The position numbers were made by a program, and so were the translations under genes. From Plasmodium brasilianum (lineage: Eukaryota; Apicomplexa; Aconoidasida; Haemosporida; Plasmodiidae): a stretch of 64,000 nucleotides of DNA. This document shows, piece by piece, positions 10,643 to 20,874 of the stretch (its first letter is position 1; every line of letters starts with the position of its first letter). Below the pieces are notes generated by a model. The model saw only the letters and a list, made by a program, of their open reading frames with translations, made no database searches and had not been told where the DNA came from. The DNA lies in contig NC_090127.1 in the NCBI RefSeq assembly GCF_023973825.1, positions 3,027,501 to 3,091,500 on the forward strand, written 5' to 3'.

Positions 10643-11974
10643 ATGAGGCCTTTCTTCGATTCTGACATTGTAGTAAATTTTAATCTTTCAGAAGAGGCAG
10701 TTCAAAATGAGAAGAGAATTATTGAAAATAATAGGAGAGTTTTACGAGACTATCAAAAGGAAAAACTGATACTTGAAGGGAAAAAGAATTGGGATAAATT
10801 TTATAATCATTATAAAAGCAATTTTTTTAAAGATAGGAAATGGATAAAAGTAGAATTTGATAACATTTTTAAGGAAAATAATACTTTCGTTGAAAGTAAA
10901 AGCAATACATCAGTTGAAAGTAAAAGCAATACGTCAGTTGAAAGTAAAAGCAATACATCAGTTGAAAGTAAAAGCAATACATCAGTTGAAAGTAAAAGTA
11001 ATACATCAGTTGAAAGTAAAAGTAATGACAAATTAAAAGAGACAGAAACAAAGAGTGAAGGTAAACTTATTTTAGAAATTGGATGTGGTGTGGGAAATTC
11101 GTTAATCCCACTGTTATTAGAATATGAAGATTTTAATTTCATAGGTATAGATTTTTCAAAAAATGCAATAAATATTTTGAATGATAAATGGAAAAGTATT
11201 GTAAACAGGAACAATAAATTAAAAGAAGTTCAAGTAGTTGGGGAGACAGCCGATGTATTAATGAATAGCCATAAAGCACTTGTAGGAGATAATAAGAAGT
11301 ATGGAAAGAAGTATGAAAAGAAGATTGAAAAGAAGAATGAAAAGAATACTGAAAAGACGCATCAAAATGTTGAATGGACGGATAAGCATATATTGAATGG
11401 TAAGATTATAGAAGATCATTTCTCAAACGGTAGTAGCTATGACGTTTATTTGATCGATGATCACAGTACATCAGAACAGAGTGAAAATTGCAGTCATATG
11501 TACGAAATGAAGAGTTATAAAAAATTGGGAAATTTGCTTAAGGCATGTGTAGTAGATATAACAGTTGATGAAGAATCTTCAACAAATGTGTGCACCTTTG
11601 GAACAGTAGATGTTATTTTGCTTATTTATGTCTTATCATCTGTGCAGCCAGATAAAATGATTAAAGTAATTAATAATTGTTATAAGTATTTAAAAAAAGG
11701 AGGGTATGTTTTATTAAGAGATTACGGTTTATATGATTTAACGCAAGTGCGATTTGCTAATAAAAGAGAAAAAAAAATATCAGAAAATTTTTACGTGCGA
11801 GGGGATAAAACTTTTGTTTACTTTTTTACAACTGAATATTTGCATGATTTGTTCTGTCAGAATGATTTGTTTGAAGAAGTTCAGAATAAATATATAACCA
11901 GGATTGTTAAAAATAGGAAAAGACATTTAGAAATGAAGAGAATTTGGGTCCAGTCCATCTTTAGGAAGAAGTAG
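10643..11974 (+). CDS. tRNA N3-methylcytidine methyltransferase, METTL2/6/8 (Trm140) family
   Basis: S-adenosylmethionine-dependent enzyme expected to methylate C32 of certain tRNAs. 443 residues, single exon. The N-terminus (KKNWDKFYNHYKSNFFKDRKW) matches the family's conserved W-D-x-F-Y entry motif. SAM motif I is LILEIGCGVGNSLIP (about residues 141-155), followed by FIGIDFSKNAI. Later come VDVILLIYVLSSVQPDKM and the strongly conserved LKKGGYVLLRDYGLYDLTQVRF, ENFYVRGDKTFVYFFTTEYL block typical of METTL6. A six-copy SVESKSNT repeat (about residues 88-130) is inserted just before motif I, and a Lys/Glu-rich insert lies at about residues 210-240. The METTL2/6/8 paralogue cannot be decided without a tree; the C-terminus looks most like METTL6. 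Confidence 0.9.
   Translation: MRPFFDSDIVVNFNLSEEAVQNEKRIIENNRRVLRDYQKEKLILEGKKNWDKFYNHYKSNFFKDRKWIKVEFDNIFKENNTFVESKSNTSVESKSNTSVESKSNTSVESKSNTSVESKSNTSVESKSNDKLKETETKSEGKLILEIGCGVGNSLIPLLLEYEDFNFIGIDFSKNAINILNDKWKSIVNRNNKLKEVQVVGETADVLMNSHKALVGDNKKYGKKYEKKIEKKNEKNTEKTHQNVEWTDKHILNGKIIEDHFSNGSSYDVYLIDDHSTSEQSENCSHMYEMKSYKKLGNLLKACVVDITVDEESSTNVCTFGTVDVILLIYVLSSVQPDKMIKVINNCYKYLKKGGYVLLRDYGLYDLTQVRFANKREKKISENFYVRGDKTFVYFFTTEYLHDLFCQNDLFEEVQNKYITRIVKNRKRHLEMKRIWVQSIFRKK
10893..11030 (+). repeat. 24-bp coding repeat in the methyltransferase
   Basis: Six in-frame copies coding for SVESKSNT (unit includes TCAGTTGAAAGTAAAAGC), with only a few silent C/T and A/G differences between copies, which suggests recent expansion. 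Confidence 0.9.
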
Positions 11975-12159
11975 TATCAATCTGGGCGCTTACGTGGAAT
12001 AGCAGCTATTTTGCCGCCATACATAAACGGAAGTAAATGCGCATACACATTCATATCGGTATATGTATATGGCCTAGAAAAGGCAGATGCTTTAATGCTT
12101 TACTTTTTCCATTTACCCTTTTATATTTACAACATATGAAACCTCCGCGCGCTTAACAC

Positions 12160-12370
12160 AGTATGTATATATATATGTATGTGTACTAATATGTATATAT
12201 ATATGTATATGTACTAATATGTATATATATATGTATGTGTACTAATATGTATATATATATGTATATGTACTAATATGTATATATATATGTATGTGTACTA
12301 ATATGTATATATATATGTATGTGTACTAATATGTATATATATATGTATGTGTACTAATATGTATATATAT
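12160..12370 (+). repeat. 28-bp tandem repeat
   Basis: About seven copies built from GTACTAATATGTATATATAT plus ATGTATGT, alternating ATGTATGT and ATGTATAT versions. It lies in the 3' flank of the methyltransferase gene. Confidence 0.85.
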
Positions 12371-13289
12371 TTATATGTTTAACACTTTATTGTAAAAAAT
12401 AGAATTGCATCACTGTAAAACGTTTCTTTTCTTTTCTTTTTTTGAAAAAAGTTTTTAAATACATTTCATATGTAACAGTTAAACATAAATGTGAGGTATA
12501 CTTCTAGTAAATGTACTTTCTTTCATGCACAACTCTTTTCTTTGTAAATGGTCTAAAAATGGTCAATATAATATGAAATGAGAAAAAATAGGGCGATACA
12601 CCGCTGTGAATGCACAAAAAAGCCACCGATACGGAGCATAAGTTGACATGTATATTGGTATATATTCATGTATGTATGGGTGAAGGTTGTACATATATAT
12701 ATATATATATATGCGTGTGTTTGTGTGTGTACTTATTGTGATGTTTGAGTTACTAACAAAGCGCAGCAAACAAAACAATTGTAATAATCCAACATTTACA
12801 ACTTGTAAGTGCAAGTGTATGATCCTTTTTAAAATAGGCATATGCCTATTGAGGAAACGAAAAAGCAGCTTTTAAAACTGGGGCAAATTACTTCCTCATA
12901 TGTACATAATTTTGAATAATTTGATTTGGAGTTATTGAGCGCTATTCAGCTATATTTAGTATTATTTTGTTATATTATATCTTGTTGAGTTTTGCATAGC
13001 ATTAACTGGTTTCGCATTTATTTATTTTACTTTATTTTATTTTGTTTCGTTTTTTTTTGTTTAACTATCTTTTCCAAAATCTGATTTTTCTCCCCCATTG
13101 ACCATTTACATTTTACATACTTGAAAAAACTTTTTCTTTGGCCTATTTATATATTTAAAAAATAATAGCATAAAATATTGTATTTTTAAATTTAAAAAAA
13201 TTAAATTTCGTGGGCGCACGTTTGACCCCTTTTGATGTACAAGATGATGAAATGACAATTCGAGCATTTAAAGGGAAGTAAAACAAAAT

Positions 13290-13475
13290 GAATTGGATGT
13301 ATTTGATGAAAGTTAATGAATTGGATGTATTGGATGAAAGTTGATGAACTGGATGTATTGGATGAAAGTTGATGAACTGGATGTATTGGATGAAAGTTAA
13401 TGAACTGGATGTATTGGATGAAAGTTAATGAATTGGATGTATTGGATGAAAGTTAATGAATTGGATGTATTGCAG
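13290..13475 (+). repeat. 28-bp tandem repeat
   Basis: Six to seven copies of GGATGTATTGGATGAAAG followed by TTAATGAATT or TTGATGAACT. The two alternate endings form blocks within the array. Confidence 0.85.
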
Positions 13476-14067
13476 CGGATAAAACGAATATAAGGAATGA
13501 AGTAGCAAATTTACGTTTTAAAAAAAAAAAAAAAAATCAAAGTTCTGCCTACTTCCCATATATTTATTTCGTCGAAAAAATAAGGGATAAAAATAGGGTA
13601 TAAAATTATTTGTAAAAAAAAAAAAAAATGTACATATATATAAATATATATATATATAGATTTTTTTTTTTTTTTTTTTTTTTTAAATATAGTTCGTTAA
13701 TATTATGTACATATGTACACTTTTTACGTAAAAATAATCGCTTATTTTTATTTTAATTTTTTATGCAAGTTTAATGTTCCATTTCGACTTTTAATTTGTT
13801 TTTACGCGGAATTCATTTCTCAGCTTACATTAAGTACATATAACAGCTGAAACAAAGGAGAAGTCAGAGTGATAATGATTTTAAATTAGCAAAATATGGT
13901 GGGAAAACAAAAATAAAGATAGGGGTAACCATACATCGAAAAGATTGCTCCATAGGTATATAAGCGATATAGGCAATATATGCAGTACATGTAGTGTATG
14001 CACAATATATATGTATGTTATATGTATATATTTCTTTATGTAAGTGTACGCTTATATAATCATATGC

Positions 14068-14235
14068 TTATATGCGCATACGTTTATATGATCATGCGCT
14101 TATGTGTTCATGCGTTTATGTGTTCATGCGCATATATGATCATGCGCTTATATGATCATACGCATATATGATCTTACGCATATATGATCATACGCATATA
14201 TGATCATGCGCATATATGATCATGCGCATATATGG
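14068..14235 (+). repeat. 16-bp palindrome-rich tandem array upstream of RBM22
   Basis: Roughly ten copies of a 16-bp unit such as GATCATGCGCATATAT. Each unit overlaps three self-complementary octamers: ATGATCAT, ATGCGCAT and CATATATG. The array ends about 77 bp before the RBM22 start codon, so it lies in the proximal promoter or 5' UTR. Confidence 0.85.
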
Positions 14236-14311
14236 TTATACATTTATATGCATATATTTATGTACATGTAAATGACCTCGTAATCGCATTCGACTGAAAG
14301 TGGCAGAGAAG

Positions 14312-15520
14312 ATGGATAGGTTTGGGCATAATATTCGGGCGGATGTTAAAAAGCAGGGTTATGAGAACTGCGATTTGCCAATTTTATGTGAAACATGCTT
14401 AGGAGAAAATCCATATGTTCGATTAATAAGAGAAGAGAATGGAAAAGAATGTAAAATATGTAAAAACGTGTTTACTCATTTTAGATGGAAACCAGGTGAG
14501 AAGGCTCGATATAAACAAACAGTTATTTGTAATATGTGTGCAAAAGTAAAAAATGTATGCCAAACATGTTTATTTGATTTAGAATATAATTTACCTGTAC
14601 AAGTTCGGGACAAATTTCTTGAAACGAGTATTACGTTACCAGAAAATGAAACAAATAAAAATTTTTTCCTAGAACAAATGGAAAAAAATTTATCATCAAA
14701 TACATATAATAAAATGAATCATATAAATATGGATTTGTCAAAATTGAAAAGATATGATCCATATTTTAAAAGAAATATGGCACGTGTATGTAGTTTTTGG
14801 AGGAAAAATGCATGTAATCGTGGTGATGAATGTCCATATCTTCATAAAGAAATACATTTTGATAAATCCTTATTTAATCAAAATATAAAAAGTAGATATA
14901 CAGGAGAGAACGATGTGTTAGCAGAAAAAATATTAAAAAAATATAATAACAAATATACAGATGATAATTTTACAAAAAATAAAATTTGTATTCATGGAAT
15001 TAACGAATCAGTTAGTCAAATAAATATCAGGGAATGTTTTAAAAAATTTGGAGAAATAAAATCATTTAAAATGATACCCAAGGATTCTAAGTTGTTTATT
15101 TCATATGCGGATCCTTTATCTGCAAAAAATGCTGCAGAGAAGTATAAGGACGGGTTGGAATTAAATGGGAGCAATTTGATGATCACGTTGCAGGACCAAA
15201 CGCACAATAACACCCTCGCTGTTGCAGCGTGTGGAAGTACTAATATCACTGCGAGTTATAATCATAGTGAAGGCTATAATACTCGAGACTATAAGAATCA
15301 AAGGCACAATAATCATAGGAACAACTGCCAAAGGAACAATAATCAGGATAACAAGACTATTCATCAAAACCAAGGTAATTTTGTACCCCCTCCTCAGGGC
15401 ATGATGATGGGTATGTCACACATGCACTTCCCGAACTATGGAAATAACATCAATCCAATTTCTTCAAATACCGTTCCTTATTCGTCTATGGTTCCTTCGG
15501 TAGCAGAACAGAGGAAGTAG
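14312..15520 (+). CDS. SLT11: Pre-mRNA-splicing factor RBM22/SLT11 (Ecm2-like)
   Basis: Spliceosome component that contacts U6 and the pre-mRNA around the catalytic core. 402 residues, single exon. The N-terminus is near-identical in pattern to RBM22: DLPILCETCLGENPYVRL, GKECKICKNVFTHFRWKPG, VICNMCAKVKNVCQTCLFDLEYNLPVQVRD (three CxxC zinc-binding groups, residues about 20-115). A CCCH finger follows (CSFWRKNACNRGDECPYLH, about residues 160-178). An RRM lies at about residues 222-295 (KICIHGINES, LFISYADPLSAKNAAEKY). The tail is Asn/His-rich with PPPQGMMMGM. The frame is also open to a GTG at 14300, but the first ATG is at 14312 and matches the family start. Confidence 0.94.
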   Translation: MDRFGHNIRADVKKQGYENCDLPILCETCLGENPYVRLIREENGKECKICKNVFTHFRWKPGEKARYKQTVICNMCAKVKNVCQTCLFDLEYNLPVQVRDKFLETSITLPENETNKNFFLEQMEKNLSSNTYNKMNHINMDLSKLKRYDPYFKRNMARVCSFWRKNACNRGDECPYLHKEIHFDKSLFNQNIKSRYTGENDVLAEKILKKYNNKYTDDNFTKNKICIHGINESVSQINIRECFKKFGEIKSFKMIPKDSKLFISYADPLSAKNAAEKYKDGLELNGSNLMITLQDQTHNNTLAVAACGSTNITASYNHSEGYNTRDYKNQRHNNHRNNCQRNNNQDNKTIHQNQGNFVPPPQGMMMGMSHMHFPNYGNNINPISSNTVPYSSMVPSVAEQRK

Positions 15521-15607
15521 TTTACCCGATCGCACATAGCATGTGTGCATACACACGTTTGTGCGTATACCGTGAATCGTCTCGCTCCTGTTGCGATCAT
15601 CATTTGT

Positions 15608-15815
15608 TTCATTTTACCTTATTATGTTTTACCTTACTTCGTTTTACTTTTCTTCATTTTACCTTATTATGTTTTACCTTACTTCGTTTTACTTTTCTTC
15701 ATTTTACTTTATTAACTTTTACCTTACTTCGTTTTACTTTATTAACTTTTACCTTACTTCGTTTTACTTTTCTTCATTTTACTTTATTAAGTTTTACCTT
15801 CGTTTTACTTCATTT
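15608..15815 (+). repeat. Composite pyrimidine-rich tandem repeat
   Basis: Mixed 15-bp modules TTTTACTTTTCTTCA, TTTTACCTTATTATG, TTTTACCTTACTTCG and TTTTACTTTATTAAC arranged in repeating order, immediately downstream of the RBM22 stop. Confidence 0.85.
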
Positions 15816-16724
15816 TATTTTATTTTTTTGTGCTAATTTAGTTGCCTTGCTTTTCCCCTAAATAACTACCCATGTTTTGCGTATTTTTAAGTAGGCCATA
15901 TTTATGGGATGGAATTAAGTGTACATGCATTTGTCTATCTTTTTCCTGCCAACCTTTTTTTCATCTTTTGCGCGCGTTTGGGCTTTTATATCAATTTGGT
16001 ATTTTTGTTTGGCCATTTCTCTGAGACATTGTTGTACATATGCTGTTCTATGCTATGCCATGCTATGTTTTGTTTTAATTTTTGTTTTTACTTATGTTTT
16101 TACATTTGCCCTTTTTTTTTTTTTTTTTTTTTTGTTTAAATTTCAGTTAAGCAATTTTGTGTATAGATAAAATGAACAATCATAACGAATTACCATAGGT
16201 ACATTTTTTTTTTCTTCATATCTATATGCGTATGATAATACATGATTAGCCATATGTGAGATGGTCTACATTGAGCAAACGATGAATAACTTATCAGTCT
16301 TGTAGCATAGGTGATATAACAAGAGTGGGAATTCAAAAATGAAATAAAAATGTTAATAGCAGTTATTATTAAACTACATTTCGACGTTATGGAAATATGG
16401 CATATGATAAGATATACATGTATGCACATATACATATGGGAAGTTTACTAAATAAGGGAATTTTTTTTTTTTTTTTTTTTAATCTGTAAAGTTGTTGTAA
16501 GTTTATGGCTAGTAATATGTTTGAACATTAGTATACGCATAAAGGTAAACAAATATATACAAATATAGACAGAACTGTTAACGAAAAAAAAAAAAAAAAA
16601 ATAGTATATATACATACAATATATGAAGTAAAAAAAAAAAAAAAAAAAAATTTATATGAAAATACAAAAAAATGATATATTATAATGGTGTAAAATTTTT
16701 TATGAAATTAGATACACATCTTGC

Positions 16725-16845
16725 ATGTTTTATGTTGCATGTTTTATGTTGCATGTTTTATGTTGCATGTTTTATGTTGCATGTTTTATGTTGTATGTTT
16801 TATGTTGTATGTTGTATGTATTATGTTGTATGTTGTATGTTCCAA
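16725..16845 (+). repeat. 14-bp tandem repeat
   Basis: Copies of ATGTTTTATGTTGC, degenerating to ATGTTGTATGT at the right end. Confidence 0.85.
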
Positions 16846-16925
16846 CGAGTTGGGAAGTAGCCTATGTGACTTAGTATGACTCATGTGCAATTTGTTAGCA
16901 CTTGGGCATTTAAATAAAAAAGGAG

Positions 16926-17005
16926 TAAAATAAATTGAGGGTAAATAAATTGAGGGTAAATAAATTGAGGGTAAATAAATTGAGGGTGAATAAATTGAGG
17001 GTGAA
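16926..17005 (+). repeat. 15-bp tandem repeat
   Basis: Five to six copies of TAAATAAATTGAGGG, the last ones with GTGAATAAATTGAGG. It lies in the 3' flank of the BAP31-like gene. Confidence 0.85.
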
Positions 17006-17210
17006 TAAATTAAATGATAACAAATTATGGGATAACACAATATGAAATAACAAATTGCTGGATAACAAACTGCTGGAAATAAAGTTCGAATAAACAAACT
17101 GTGGGGCGAAAAAATATGAGAGTGTATGACTGCGTCAAAATGAATGTATGGTGGAACCAAATGACGAGGGGGAAATTAAAAAGAAGGAGTAGTAGTATCT
17201 CTTTCTGTTT

Positions 17211-17624
17211 TTACAAAAGTTTCATCTGCTTTTTCCTCTGATCTAGATACCTAATATAATGATTAATAATTCCTGTTGACCTCCATAACATTAACCATAT
17301 ACATAAATTTGATAAGCCAATCCACCAGTTCCTCTCATGCCTCCATTTGTATATTTTAAAATATTCCGATGATATGGATGGCATCAAGTCGTTCGGATTT
17401 CGTATTTGGTTTACGCCATATCTCAATTTATAGGATTCAGTAATAAATAACATAAAATTTAAAATTAGTATTACTGTTACTATTCTTATGGGTGTATCTC
17501 CTATTTGCTTTCTACAAAAAGAATAGCTAAACTTTACAAGTAATTTTATTTTTAGTAAACAAGACATCAGTAGGATTATTCCTAACGGCATTACGATCAA
17601 ATACACAATTTTTAAAAAGGACAT
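17211..17624 (-). CDS. BAP31/BAP29-like ER membrane protein
   Basis: 137 residues, single exon. Three hydrophobic segments match the arrangement of the B-cell receptor-associated protein 31 N-terminal domain: FLKIVYLIVMPLGIILL (about 3-22), IRIVTVILILNFMLFI (about 46-62) and, after a loop, FKIYKWRHERNWWIGLSNLCIWLMLWR. The last segment resembles the family block 'FRAQRNLYIAGFSLLL..LLRR', with the charged R-x-x-RN motif at the membrane edge. BAP31 proteins help sort membrane proteins and link to ER quality control. The long coiled-coil tail of animal BAP31 is missing; the protein ends a few residues after the third membrane segment. The assignment is by remembered pattern, so it is probable rather than certain. 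Confidence 0.65.
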   Translation of the reverse strand: MSFLKIVYLIVMPLGIILLMSCLLKIKLLVKFSYSFCRKQIGDTPIRIVTVILILNFMLFITESYKLRYGVNQIRNPNDLMPSISSEYFKIYKWRHERNWWIGLSNLCIWLMLWRSTGIINHYIRYLDQRKKQMKLL

Positions 17625-17656
17625 GGTTCACTATAACTATGAGAACAACAAAAATG

Positions 17657-17687
<31 letters not shown>

Positions 17688-17781
17688 GCGATAAAATGGA
17701 AAAAATGGAAAAAATGGAAAAAAAAAAGTATAAAAACAATAGCCAAAAAATAGCAAAGATTTTGCAAAAAAAAAGAATAAA

Positions 17782-17946
17782 ATGGCGGTACTTCTGCAAA
17801 ACAATGTAAAAATTATCAGAACGTGCAAACACGCAAATAGGGATAACTCCTCCTTTTTTGAAAAAAATAAAAGAAAAAAATACTTTAAAAAAGTGGTGAG
17901 GGCCTCTACTTTTATTAAAATAATAGAAGACGCTGTTCTGCTGTAG
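17782..17946 (+). CDS. Small basic protein, possibly mitochondrial ribosomal bS21-like
   Basis: 54 residues from ATG 17782 to TAG 17946, beginning MAVLLQNNVKIIRTCK. The composition is protein-like: non-repetitive, Lys/Arg-rich in the middle (FFEKNKRKKYFKKVVR) and hydrophobic at the end. The pattern of a basic helix followed by K-R-K-K-Y-F-K-K recalls bacterial bS21 ('...RRREFYEKP...R'), so a mitochondrial bS21 is my best guess for function, but weak. It lies head-to-head with the BAP31-like gene, with 157 bp between the two start codons, so both would share a bidirectional promoter. The minus-strand frame overlapping it looks like a shadow. Confidence 0.5.
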   Translation: MAVLLQNNVKIIRTCKHANRDNSSFFEKNKRKKYFKKVVRASTFIKIIEDAVLL

Positions 17947-18232
17947 CACGTTAAAACACTGTTTACCGCATTTTAATTTCAACAAAGGGAGGAAACACTT
18001 GTATATTTACGCATAAATAAATGATGAAAACTACTGCGCTTTTTTTTTGCCTTGCATTTTTATCTAATATATACAAAAATACGCAAACGTACATACATGC
18101 ATTTATATATATGCATACATTTATATATATATACATACGTTTATATATATGAATACATTTATATATATATATACATACGTTTATATATATGAATACATTT
18201 ATATATATATATACATACATTTATAGATATAC

Positions 18233-18268
<36 letters not shown>

Positions 18269-18336
18269 GCTTACATTACATGTGCTATACGATCGTATAA
18301 AATCATTAAAATGTAAAAATAGCTTACTACCATAAA

Positions 18337-18438
18337 CTATTTAATCTCGCTATTACTTGTATTATTATTAGCATTTGCAGTAGTATTTTTTTTTTTTTCA
18401 GTAAGCCTTGCATATTTTCTTTTCAATTCACTATCGTT
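18337..18438 (-). other. Coding-like fragment on the minus strand
   Basis: Read leftward, the frame NDSELKRKYARLTEKKK then an Asn/Thr-rich tail ends in TAG at 18339-18337. Directly upstream, in the same frame but behind one TAA, there is another coding-like stretch (YEAKDLISCKKIKL, about 18535-18442). It could be a terminal exon with an acceptor ATAG at 18434-18431, a decayed gene, or chance. I could not build a consistent splice model. Confidence 0.2.
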
Positions 18439-18917
18439 TTATAAAGCACAAAATGTAGTATTAATCAGCAAAAATAAATTCTTTCCAGTTGTTAATTTTA
18501 TTTTTTTACAAGAAATTAAATCTTTGGCTTCATAGGAAGTGCATATATATAAATATATATTTATATATATAAATATATATTTATATATATTATATATATA
18601 TATATACATAGATATGATGATAATAGGACATTATGTGGTGGTATTACTTATTATTATGAACAGTTGCACAATTTTATCTTTTTATTAGTATAGTTCATTA
18701 TTTTTTTTTTTTATTTATATCGTAACGTTTCATTAATGCGCATTATTCTATGTCGTGCAGCTATTGTTTTATTTTTTTGCTAAAAAAAATAGAATGTTAT
18801 TAAGTGAGAACAAAATTACAGTTGAGTAGCAGTTATGGACTTATTTAATTCTTCAAATTATGTATTTATATCGATATCGTTTTAAATCGTGAAGTCGATA
18901 AAAGAAGTAAAAAGAAA

Positions 18918-19076
18918 ATGCAAAAAATTGGAAAGGAAAATGAGGGAAAGTACTCCAACATTCTTTATTTTCATGCCTTCCATGTGTTGCATGAATTACA
19001 ATTAAGACTTAAAAAAAAAAAAGCAGAAAAACGCGGAAAAACTAATTTAGCTATATTGAAAAAAGTACGTTTTTAA
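18918..19076 (+). other. Short open frame, 52 codons, uncertain
   Basis: ATG 18918 to TAA 19076 encodes a basic 52-residue peptide (MQKIGKENEGKYSNIL ... LRLKKKKAEKRGKTN). The frame is open for about 20 more codons upstream without a start. Composition is protein-like, but there is no homology I recognise and a chance open frame is possible. Confidence 0.25.
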
Positions 19077-19111
19077 GAAAAAAAGAAGAAAACACAATAA
19101 AAGCTCTTCCA

Positions 19112-19158
<47 letters not shown>

Positions 19159-19572
19159 ATTTAAATAATCCGTATATTAAAAAAACAAAAAAAAAAAAAA
19201 AAAAGAAAGCTGCTAATATATCCCTTTGTGTGCATTATTACAAGGATATTTATTTTTGTTAGCACAACTGAACTCTTTGCAAACCTATATGATGAACTAA
19301 TTCAACTTCACATTGTGTTTACAAAGACATGAATGCCAAAAATCGAGAATGTAGAATGATGATTCTTGTATTTCTTCAGATCGTTTTTGGTGTATAGGAT
19401 GGGTATATTGTGTATTTTGCATTACGTTTTATACAGTATGTATTACTAACCTATGTGTGTATTATTATTATTATTATTATTTTTTTTTTACCACTTTGCA
19501 CCTTCACAATTTAACATACGCTTTTTAATCCGTAAATAAATAAATACATTTAAAATGCGCTTATTTTTTAGA

Positions 19573-19612
<40 letters not shown>

Positions 19613-19646
19613 CACATGTTCGCCAAAAAGGTATATTTAATGTCCT

Positions 19647-19677
<31 letters not shown>

Positions 19678-20031
19678 CCCGTATGTATGTGAAAAGTATG
19701 TAATACGTATATTTTCAGTCGTCATTTTATACAAAAATTTAATTCCTTACGATTATTTAGAAAGCAGGTTCTACAACATCATATAAGTAAAATAAAGGAG
19801 GTTTAATTTTGTCCAATCTTTTTGTTTTTCCTACGTTGTTCATTTTGTCATTACTACCCATTTTTCCTGCACAATTTAATTTTTCCTGCACAGTTTATTA
19901 TTTCTGAACAATTTAATTTTTCCTGCACAGTTTATTTTTTCTGCACTGTTCATATTTCTCCGCGTCCAATTTTCCCGCTTTGCGTACCTAGCTTCCACTA
20001 CATTGCCAATCTAGAGACACATTTAAGCAAA

Positions 20032-20874
20032 ATGAAAAGGATAACTGACTTTTATATCTACTCAAAGGACAGATCAGCAACAGTTTTTAACTTAACAAAA
20101 AATGTAGAAACGAAAAAAAAGAAGAGTAAATCAAGTTGGCTAGAAAAACTCTGCTGTGAATTTGAGAAAACGAAAAATGATACACTTGAATATTTTACAA
20201 TTATAAAAAATAAGTGGAAAAATAATATCAGCAGTTGTAAATTTCCAACCTTTTTTAACTATTATAATTCGAAATATAGAAATTTTCCATGGTATAAAAA
20301 GTTATATTATATATTAAAAGATCAAGTTTACAAATTGTTGAATATTAGACAAGCTGAAAAAATGGAAAAAGTACAAGTCGAAAAAGAAGAAAAAGGAGAA
20401 GAGGAAGAAATGAAAAGACATGAATTATACACAGATGAAAATAAAATAACCAGAGATTTTATTAGTTACGAAAACTTAGACTACAAAAACAAACAAAAAC
20501 AAAAGAATTCAGGTGATTCAATATTTAGGAAATATAGAGAAAAGTTGAGAAAAACTAAAGAAAATGAAACATATCTTAGTGAACGCAGTAAATCAGAATT
20601 GGTTAAAAGAAATACCTCTTCTTCTAGTAGTTGTATCACAGGATTCATAAGTCATAAAAAAATTGTGGACGATGTCAATACATTAATAGATACAAGTTCG
20701 TTAGTAGACAAGGTGAATGAAAATTCCTGTGGTCCAAAAAACATTAAAGATGTAGATAGCAACAACATAATTAACAATAAATATAAGAATATGAATAGTT
20801 TTTTAAATGTTGAAAAGTCCCCTAAATTTAATATTAAAAATACTTGGGAAAAGTTAAGCGGATATATTTCGTAA
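20032..20874 (+). CDS. Conserved-looking basic protein of unknown function
   Basis: 280 residues from ATG 20032 (MKRITDFYIYSKDRSA) to TAA 20874, single exon. The N-terminal 110 residues are the least low-complexity part and contain aromatic and charged clusters (SSWLEKLCCEFEKTKND, KFPTFFNYYNSKYRNFPWYKKLYYI). Then come a Glu/Lys-rich stretch (about 113-130) and a Ser/Asn-rich C-terminal half ending NTWEKLSGYIS. No domain recognised, no signal peptide or membrane segment. The frame is open upstream to 19822, but that part translates decayed pyrimidine repeats and is probably 5' UTR. Confidence 0.75.
   Translation: MKRITDFYIYSKDRSATVFNLTKNVETKKKKSKSSWLEKLCCEFEKTKNDTLEYFTIIKNKWKNNISSCKFPTFFNYYNSKYRNFPWYKKLYYILKDQVYKLLNIRQAEKMEKVQVEKEEKGEEEEMKRHELYTDENKITRDFISYENLDYKNKQKQKNSGDSIFRKYREKLRKTKENETYLSERSKSELVKRNTSSSSSCITGFISHKKIVDDVNTLIDTSSLVDKVNENSCGPKNIKDVDSNNIINNKYKNMNSFLNVEKSPKFNIKNTWEKLSGYIS

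Larger units (their letters stand above)
11975..14311. other. Intergenic region with several tandem repeats
   Basis: Contains a 28-bp array (12160-12370), a (TA)n-flanked stretch at 12690-12715 followed by a short + frame (MFELLTKRSKQ, from 12741) with a GTAAGT motif inside it, a 28-bp array (13290-13475), poly-A/poly-T at 13520-13685 and a 16-bp palindrome-rich array (14068-14235). A GC-richer patch at 13205-13265 is open in one + frame and in a 53-codon - frame. I found no evidence to choose a gene. Confidence 0.55.
15521..17210. other. Intergenic region (convergent 3' ends of RBM22 and the BAP31-like gene)
   Basis: Pyrimidine-rich repeats at 15608-15815 (TTTTACCTTACTTCG / TTTTACTTTTCTTCA blocks), a 14-bp ATGTTTTATGTTGC array at about 16725-16840 and a 15-bp TAAATAAATTGAGGG array at 16926-17005. 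The 3' ends of both flanking genes lie here. No gene seen. Confidence 0.7.
17947..20031. other. Intergenic region with possible short coding pieces
   Basis: (TA)n-rich repeats at 18090-18265 and 18541-18610, (TA) run at 19117-19160, poly-T runs at 19577-19608 and 19648-19677. Two short coding-like pieces are listed separately (18337-18438 on -, 18918-19076 on +). 19820-19970 has decayed repeats of TTTTTCCTGCACAGTTTA upstream of the next gene. I saw no structural RNA I could name. Confidence 0.5.

Noticed and set aside
19365..19400. TTTCTTCAGATCG resembling the start of U5 snRNA
   Set aside because: The invariant U5 loop (GCCTTTTAC or similar) and Sm site are absent downstream.
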